A stretch of DNA of 64,000 nucleotides from Sweltsa coloradensis (lineage: Eukaryota > Arthropoda > Insecta > Plecoptera > Chloroperlidae): assembly GCA_024449915.1 (NCBI GenBank), contig JAMZAV010000983.1, positions 1 through 64,000 of the forward strand. The letters are read 5' to 3'. Numbering within the stretch: the first letter of the stretch is position 1; the number at the start of each line of letters is the position of its first letter. Below the pieces are notes generated by a model, which searched no databases, had not been told where the DNA came from, and saw only the letters and a program-made list of their open reading frames with translations. The position numbers and the translations under genes are program-made. This document shows, piece by piece, positions 57,022 through 64,000 of this stretch.

Positions 57022-59362
57022 TGCTAACAAAAAACATGTTTTATTGGCATTGAACCTTTGACAAATTATATCATCACCCACATGCAGCAACAAATATTTC
57101 AGCCATGAGTTATCCCAATGTTGAGATCTGTATAGCTCCATAATAATAAAAATAATCAAACACCTGGTTCCACATAAGTCAGGTCAGGGAACATAAGTCA
57201 GGTCGGGCTCCATATTTTACTAAAATTTATTACTATCAATTATTAAATTTTAATAACACTTTGGTTGCTGCACCTATTACTATGTGCATTTAGCATTATG
57301 TAGCATCTTTTTTTTGCCTACCTTCAAAAACTTGTGCATGAAGTGTATCATATTTTTATTTTGAAATTATGTCATCTGATATTAAACCTGTTTATAAACG
57401 AATTATAAATACTATATTAAATAAAATAAAATAGGACTGGAAAAACACATGAAATCGGAAGAAATACTCAATTAACTAAGGTGGACTTTAAATCTTGTGT
57501 GCCGGTGTTGACACTGTACTGAGAGACAGCCCATGTGTACAGGGCAAGATTCTTATTTTGGAGTTCTTCGAGCGTCCACCCACTTAATATTTTATAAATT
57601 AACCACCACTTTAGCTGTTTCAATAAAACCTCAAATCTCTCAATCATGAATGACTTTTTCGGTTTTTCGATGTCATGCAGCCACTGTAGCATTGCAAAGC
57701 AAATTTAAATAAATATTGGCATAGGATAACGCATTGCAATTTTGTGTCATTTTAATTTTGAGGTTATTCCTTCTATCTTTAATAGCCATGTTATTTATAA
57801 ACTTGTTGTATTCCTTATGTTTCAGGGCCAATGGACGGCTTCTCACTGAATATATTAAGTACGGGTCAAAGATTTTTGTACTGGATAAGGATTTTTTGTT
57901 TTTCTTAATAATATATCGGATGTTTGTATATGGTGTTTTATATTATGTATTGCAATATCACAGACTCATTGTACATTGTAAACACGAAAGCAAATATTAC
58001 TACTAAGAAAATATTACTATAGGGGCCTACAGTATTTGTAATACAGTAAATGCAATGCACATTGATACAGTGACAATACTGAAACATTTTGTTGACATTT
58101 ACATATTTAATTATTTACCATTCAATCAAACATTTAAATTTTTTCATAAATCAAATTTTCCCACTTTTGCTGTTTATGCACACATCAAACAAATTTAACA
58201 ATCAATTTTATTTTTGCTAGTTAATTCTAAGATACTACTGCAAAAATTGAGTGTCTTTCTTGATTTGAACTAGAAACATGCTAGGCTAACTTATAAAATG
58301 ATAATGAATGATTTTTCACCGTTTGTGGATAGTAATGCTAATCATGCTAATATTTAGGAAATAAACGACTACTTGAGAACCTAGTGCCTTCAACTTTTGG
58401 GTCAATTGTGTCACCTGTGGCATTGTTAGTTAATGAAATGAGTTTTTGCTACAAAGTGTGGAAAAAGGCCAACCATCAGACAGTTCATTTTAGAAAAGAG
58501 AAAACAGGTTGGGAAAGCAAGAGAACAGAAAGCCCACCCTGAAGGGGTCGACAAAATTTTTCCCCTGCTGATGACAACTGCAGCTAATTAAAGTAGTTTA
58601 AAGTAGATGCGTTTTGCCCTTCTGGGACTCACAAGCGGATGGTGGCCACTTATGATCAGCTAACTACATACAAGCAAAAACACACAAAAAAAACCTGTGG
58701 TAAGCCATGCAAGAAGTAAATTCTGCATGCATGTTTTCATCATCAGCAAGGTACTTCACACACCATTCATAAACTGGGGCACACCGTCAGCACAAACAGA
58801 AAGGGGGGCTTCCCTCCAACTTCCCAACTCTGGTGCTCGGGAGACAAAAAATCCATGACTTACCCTGGATTCAAACCAGGACCCTTGGCAACAAGAGAAA
58901 AGCTGCCCCTCCTGCCGTTGCTGGGCAAGAGTGCCTCTTCATTCATTCTAAGAGAATAGGTTAGAGGTAGGAAGGGTGGAAAATCACAACACAGCACAAC
59001 CAGTGTGGGGGCTTCCCTCCTAGACTCTGGTGCTATATAGATTTTACAACATAATTTTTTTAAAAAAAGTCATTTTAAATTTTGGTCTGGGCATGTAAAA
59101 ATTTTCTCCTTTCATGCCCCGAGGGCATGTGCCATTTTATAATTTTTTTGAGCCCTGGTTTAGGCTAATGTAAAGCTATATGATAGAACTTCTTCATATG
59201 ATTGGGAAAGGTCAAAGTGACGTGCAAAAAGTATCATATTTGGTACATTTGCTAAGATACACATCTGGGGAAAAGCCTTTTCCCCGTACTAAAAATTTTA
59301 TACATCTAGAAATTGAAAAATCCAACCCGACTGGGACCAACCAAATCGAAAATACAGGCCTT
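57022..59362. other. Unassigned intergenic DNA
   Basis: About 2.3 kb with no supported gene. A possible acceptor (TTATGTTTCAG near 57825) is followed by an open frame at 57830-58006 without family resemblance. A B-box-like word GGTTTGAATCC (- strand, 58867-58877) suggests a further tRNA-derived fragment. Confidence 0.4.
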
Positions 59363-60330
59363 ATACACCTTGTCTATACTTACGTTCACTTTAAGTCTTC
59401 CCACTTTAAATGAGTCATTTAAAGTTACCGTGCGTCTACACGGGAAAAAACGATCACCGCCCGTGATTTAACGTCATTTTGAGTTAGATGGCAATGAAAC
59501 CCAATCAGCTGTCTTTCTTATTATTTTTCACCTGTTTTTCAATGTCAATTAAACAATGGAATTTCGTCACTAGAAAATTTCGTCTTTTCTTCTTATCCCT
59601 TCTTTAGAATTGTTGAGACGTGATTAAAGTTTATCAGAGTGGCTATTGTCGGGACTAAAGTAATGTCACAAACTTCTGACAACATAACCTTAAAATACTA
59701 GTCGTTCCGCCATTCAGGATCGAGATACAGTAATCGATTGTTATTAAGCAGCTCCCACTTGAAATGGGGTCCTGGGATGATTTAAAATGAGTTCGGACAT
59801 AGACATCCCATATAAGGGCTAGACTAGCAGTCAGCGGTCCACTTCCGGCGACAATGGGAAGCCATCTTGACTGGGTGACGTTTGCATGTTAATTAGAGGG
59901 AGCCATTAATCGAAAAAAAATATTTTTAAGGATGGCCGCCAGTTTGGCAGGTGTGAGCATATCAACTTAACACCAAATGATTACTAACATAGCTTATGCA
60001 ATAACTTTGCATTGTTTCTGTTTGTTCATATAACCTGCTGCACAAGCTAAAACCATATCAAACAATCCAGTAAAATACTTTATTGCCATTAAAAATAGCA
60101 TAAATTAAAATGCCACAAACCGCCATCTTGAATGGAGTGAGATTGACGCTCAATTTGGACACTCGCGCCTGTCGCGGATGTATTGGAGAATGGTATCTAG
60201 GCCTACTATAGGTGTTAAGATATCTATGGAGTGGGAGTTCAAGTGCTTTTTGAGCGTCTACACCTAGTACTTTAAAGTGGCCCCTCACTTTAAAAGCTCA
60301 CTTTAAAGCGCTAGTGTAGACAAGGCATAA
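59363..60330. mobile_element. Inverted-repeat element, CCTTGTCTACAC ends, containing X2
   Basis: The left ACACCTTGTCTATACTTACG and right GTGTAGACAAGGCAT form an imperfect inverted pair. CTTTAAAGTG-like words lie next to both ends. X2 copy 2 fills the centre. No exact target duplication was identified. Confidence 0.5.
59795..60240 (-). repeat. Unclassified repeat family X2, copy 2
   Basis: The reverse complement of 53140-53600 with moderate divergence. It lies inside the 59363-60330 inverted-repeat element, while copy 1 lacks those ends. Confidence 0.6.
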
Positions 60331-62127
60331 AACTATTTTCATAATATATTTTCCTTATTTTGGAATTTATTTTAATTTTTTTAATTTGTTATTGTTATTT
60401 TTTTGTTTTAAATTGGGATTGTTTGAAATTGGAAAATCTAAAGGAATCTTATTTAGGAACAAAACTCAAATTAGGAATCCCAAAAAATATACTCAGTATC
60501 TCGTAAAGATCACTGAAAAAACGTTTCAAAGTATATTTTAATTTTTCACGTTTGAATTTCGTCTTTGCAATGGTTTTATTGATGATTGCATTTCTTATTT
60601 TAACTTTATTATTTTACGTTGTACACCACGGACAAGATTGTATGTTGGTAGATTCCATTGCCCATATTGTTCTTATGTGTGCTTTCTTGAGGAATGCGGG
60701 AGACTTCTGATTACAGGAAAGACCATGTTCTTTAAACAGGCTCTGGTCAGGTTCTGGTGGAACTAATGACCATACATCATTATCTGATCTATCAATAGGA
60801 AGGGAAGTACGTGGTATTAACTAGGATCAAGGGTTTAGGAACAATGTCAATAGGGTCTAGTCTAGTTGAGATATTTGAGACGACTGACAAGTCGGAAGTG
60901 GAGGGGTGTGTGGGGGGGTGCATACATTTTGCCTGTTTTAAATGTTAAACATTGAAACCCCGTTTTCCAATTAGTAGTAGTAGTAGTAGTAGTAGTAGTA
61001 GAGGTAGTAAGTAGGAGTATTAGTGGTTAGTAGTAGTATAGTAGTAGTAGTAGTAGTAGTAGTAGTAGGTTAGTAGTAAGTAGTATTAGGAAATATTTTA
61101 TTCGCATTTGCTTTTAACTACACAAGAATATAATTTTTCAATTTACGTTTTCTACCTTTAAACCATAAACAAATATACATGATAGGTTAATTATCTAATC
61201 TATAGGCAAATAAATATTTATACAAAATTCAGAAGTTTAAAAAATTCATCCCGACTGGGGTTCAAACCCGGGTCTCCCACATTCCAGGTAGGGAGCCAAC
61301 AGACCACCATACTGTAACTTTTTAACTCTGAATTGTAGTGGTTGTATTATAGATCTGAATGTAGTAGAATGTGATAAAAAACCAATTCCTTGCTTCTTTT
61401 TGCTCAGTTTATTATTTTTGAAAGAACGTCGAATTCAAATTTTAATAAGAACAACAAATTACTTTACAGCTGGTAAACATGGGAATCAAAATCACTGCAA
61501 ATACGAAATTCCGAGGAACACCATTTTGGGACTGTTTGGTGGATGTGGCCGGCCGAGATTTAACCATTCTTGTGTACTGGAATACCTAAATGTGAGCGTG
61601 CTGGTCCAGACTTGACACCCATCCATGAAATTAAATATACTAATTCCATGAAAAAATTTTAATATTTCTTATCGGTCGACAATTTTCCTGTCTTTTCTTT
61701 GACATTATGAAATTCAAAAAAAAAATTGAAGACCATCGTACGAGTATATCTTACACCATTACAATTGATTGACTCAATACAATCAAAAACGACTACAAAA
61801 CAGGAAATTCCCAGGAGTGTTAGGCCTACCTAACTGTGACCACTGATGATAAGTACTTTGAAGTTAAGAGTTAATACAAAATATAATCTAATCAAATTTT
61901 CAATTGTCGGTTATCCCAAAAGTGTAAGCGTTACTAGAATTGTGAAGTAATTAAGTCACACAATATTTTACCAATCCCATCCATTTTCTAAATTGATAGG
62001 TAGGGTTCTAATAACTTCCCGTTCCCACCCCTAGGCCTAAAAATCCCATCCCCACACCCTAAGTAAGGATAAATAAATGGCAATAAGGAAGAGCTGGTTA
62101 TTTTAAATAATACATCCAGACACTTAC
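60331..62127. other. Intergenic DNA with (AGT)n array and a tRNA-like fragment
   Basis: An AGT trinucleotide array lies at about 60975-61080. At 61248-61320 the - strand has a B box GGTTTGAACCC in a T-arm-like context (GGGAGACCCGGGTTTGAACC), so a tRNA-derived repeat is likely. No host exon was found. Confidence 0.45.
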
Positions 62128-62464
62128 CATCAAGCTGGTTGATGTAGTATTCATATGGATATTGTTACTTTTGAATCGGTTGCAATGGCCATCATCTCGT
62201 TCAAGCTCCTCTTGTGTGAATGGTTCTCCTTCCTCAAGCATGGCTTTGCCTCGAGTTTCCTTATCCAAGACGCCCCCTTGTCTCATGGTCGAGAGTTAAG
62301 AAAACGCTTTCAACAGTTGTTCCGGAGGAGCCGGCTGCAGTCGAAACTCGGTGATAATCTGGGACATGACGGAAGGAATGGGTCAAGTGGGACGCTGCCA
62401 GAAGTTTCTTGGTCTTCTACTTGGACCAGTATTTCCTGTATTTCAGCCTCGCTAGACAAACATC
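62128..62464 (-). pseudogene. EFCAB2: EFCAB2/DRC8-like EF-hand protein, frame-broken copy
   Basis: Translating the - strand across frames gives, in the correct order, EAEIQEILVQVEDQETSG and SVPLDPFLP, then MSQIITEFRLQPAPPEQLLK, LDHETRGRL, AMLEEGEPFTQEEL, EMMAIATD and YEYYINQLDG. This follows dynein regulatory complex subunit 8 (EFCAB2), including its diagnostic EEGEPFSQEE segment, over about 105 of its roughly 160 residues. The family protein sits in the nexin link of motile cilia. At least six one- or two-base frame changes separate the pieces, so this is a pseudogene. A possible acceptor (CACGTAG at 62465) and donor (G|GTAAGT at 62127) flank it. The N-terminal third was not found upstream. 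Confidence 0.65.
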
Positions 62465-64000
62465 CTACGTGGAATTTAACTATAATTGTATTGTATTTAT
62501 TTACAGCTGTTTAACTAGGCTAACATAAAGATTACATGTTAACAGAAATTATAAGCATTGTCAAAATCAAATCAATCAATAATCTACCTAGTGCATATAA
62601 TTTAAGGTTTTTGGGGACCATCAAAAAAAAAATACCTACTCATACCAGAACTAACCACAGTACCGGTACCTACTATGCCAAACTCAATTATTAATGTTTT
62701 AATATGCCCCTTTGATTTAACTGATAAAAGTGAAATTATCTATAAAAACGACATACGGTAGGTACCGTAGTGGGGTATTAAAATATTACACCTAATTAAT
62801 ATACCTATATTTTTTTTTTGCCCCCCCCACCCCCCCCCCCCAGAAAGTTTTTTGCTGAAAAGCAGCACTGCCAGTTTCAGCAAATTATTGAGTAATTCAA
62901 ATATAGTCTATTTGTTGATTGATGATTGATTAAATTGTAAGTGTTTTATTATGTTAATATAAATTAGTATTCAGTAAGATTTTGTGGTCAGCCGGTAGTG
63001 GTTGTGGAATAGCAGTACTACATTGTACATTATCATTAGTTAGGTGGTAGCGATAGCTGTCTTCAGAGATACTACAAGTGTTGAATTTGGAGTAAAATGT
63101 CTGCTATAATACTTGATATTAGATTTCCTTTTAGAATATCATATATATGGCGTGCACTTTAGGAATTGCTTGCAATCGATGTACGTCTGACAATCAGGAA
63201 ACGCGCAAGCTGAGTGCACTCACTATAGCAAGCGACATGATTGCCTTGAATATTGAATAAAAATCAGTTAATCGGTATCCCGATTTAATAATTAAAGATT
63301 CATTGGTCAATCGATTGATTTTTACTGTAATTTACCTGTCCAATAGGACAGCCCACTTTTGGGTCATGAAACATTTCCCATCTTCCATGCATCCTGTCTA
63401 ATACGTGATAATGCTTGTACAGTGGGCAACTAACACAAAAGTGGCGTTCAGATGAAAGATAATAAACATTTTAAGCCATGTTATGCAAGAAAAAAATAAT
63501 ATGGAAAACAAATCTATCGTGGCAGATAAAAATAGTGTTATCACTTTTTGACGTTATAATCGGAGCGCCTGCACTCGGCTGCGCATCATGTCCCAGTGCC
63601 AAATATAAACCCAAAGCCAGTGCCTCAGACGCGCTTGTTACCTGCGGTTAAGCCACATCCTCGCGTGACTGTAAGACAGGATTCTGAATTAATTTGGTTT
63701 ATGGATAATTTTTGTCCAGTTTATTTGTTTTGTTTTGCATATTCGAAATAATGTCTATCAAAAGTCAAAGCCATAATAATCTATTTTTAAGATCAGATAG
63801 CTCCTTTAACATTCATGTAGGCACGACAACTAAACAATACCGTACAGGTCATATTATCATGTCACCTGATACCGTGATACGGCATGTAACTACTCATATT
63901 ATTGGATTTATTGCCCAATAAAACTACATAGTATTATGAAATGATTACTAATTAGGCTACCTTATTCTAGGCGTTGTATTCTTTAATTATGTAAATTATG
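62465..64000. other. Unassigned intergenic DNA
   Basis: AT-rich with C-runs near 62822. The open frame at 63712-63921 has no family resemblance. Nothing else is supported. Confidence 0.4.

Noticed and set aside
57823..58006. Possible terminal exon after TTATGTTTCAG
   Set aside because: The acceptor is acceptable, but the frame has no known domain, becomes hydrophobic low-complexity sequence, and no partner exon was found.
60970..61080. CRISPR-like regular repeat
   Set aside because: It is a simple AGT trinucleotide microsatellite in eukaryotic DNA, without spacers.
61400..61615. 71-codon + strand frame (with a GLFGGCGRPRFNHS stretch)
   Set aside because: No family resemblance, no splice signals that fit, and it follows a tRNA-like repeat fragment.

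Overview
This is AT-rich nuclear DNA of an animal. It has one recognisable spliced host gene on the + strand, a decayed host-gene fragment on the - strand, and a very dense, repeatedly nested load of transposable elements. Evidence for an animal genome: large GT-AG introns, a mitochondrial/peroxisomal enoyl-CoA isomerase close to vertebrate ECH1, CR1/L2-like LINEs, many hAT elements with 8-bp target duplications, and tRNA-derived Pol III units. The frequent octamer TAGGCCTA and the type of repeats lead me to guess a marine invertebrate, possibly an echinoderm. That is inference; a mollusc or other lophotrochozoan is not excluded.

Host genes. ECH1 (delta3,5-delta2,4-dienoyl-CoA isomerase) runs from 4495 to 46251 in six coding exons: 4495-4546, 7436-7592, 29998-30214, 33338-33618, 41818-41944 and 46153-46251. 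All splice phases agree and the predicted protein is 310 aa, with a basic N-terminus and a C-terminal SKL. Intron 4 starts with GC instead of GT. Intron 2 is about 22 kb and consists mostly of transposons. At 62128-62464 (-) there is a frame-broken copy of EFCAB2/DRC8, an axonemal EF-hand protein.

Mobile DNA, left to right. 1-9900: Helentron-like non-autonomous elements, LINE relics and hAT MITEs. 9904-16922: a 7-kb hAT-type composite inserted into a tRNA-derived unit and carrying a nested CR1/L2-like LINE (esterase ORF1, nearly intact RT ORF). 17230-18880: a LINE relic with an in-frame tandem duplication of its YADD region. 19100-23800: hAT MITEs, two other inverted-repeat elements and a LINE relic. 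24500-28400: a hAT transposase relic split by three later insertions. 28480-41800: many Helentron-like copies, several inserted into one another, with three further hAT elements. 42240-45890: a hAT MITE and a 3-kb element with long terminal inverted repeats. 46500-57000: two more Helentron-like families, LINE relics, and another nest. 57000-64000: mostly unassigned AT-rich DNA, one inverted-repeat element, a trinucleotide array and the EFCAB2 relic.

The most distinctive signal is a set of at least three element families sharing one plan: a 5' terminus that recurs inverted just inside the 3' end, then an AACGC/GCGTT hairpin, then a terminal CTAGT, with no target-site duplication. This matches Helentron-associated elements (HINEs; compare DINE-1 and the bivalve pearl elements). 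They are called HINE here; that class name is inferred from structure, since no Rep/helicase gene was seen.
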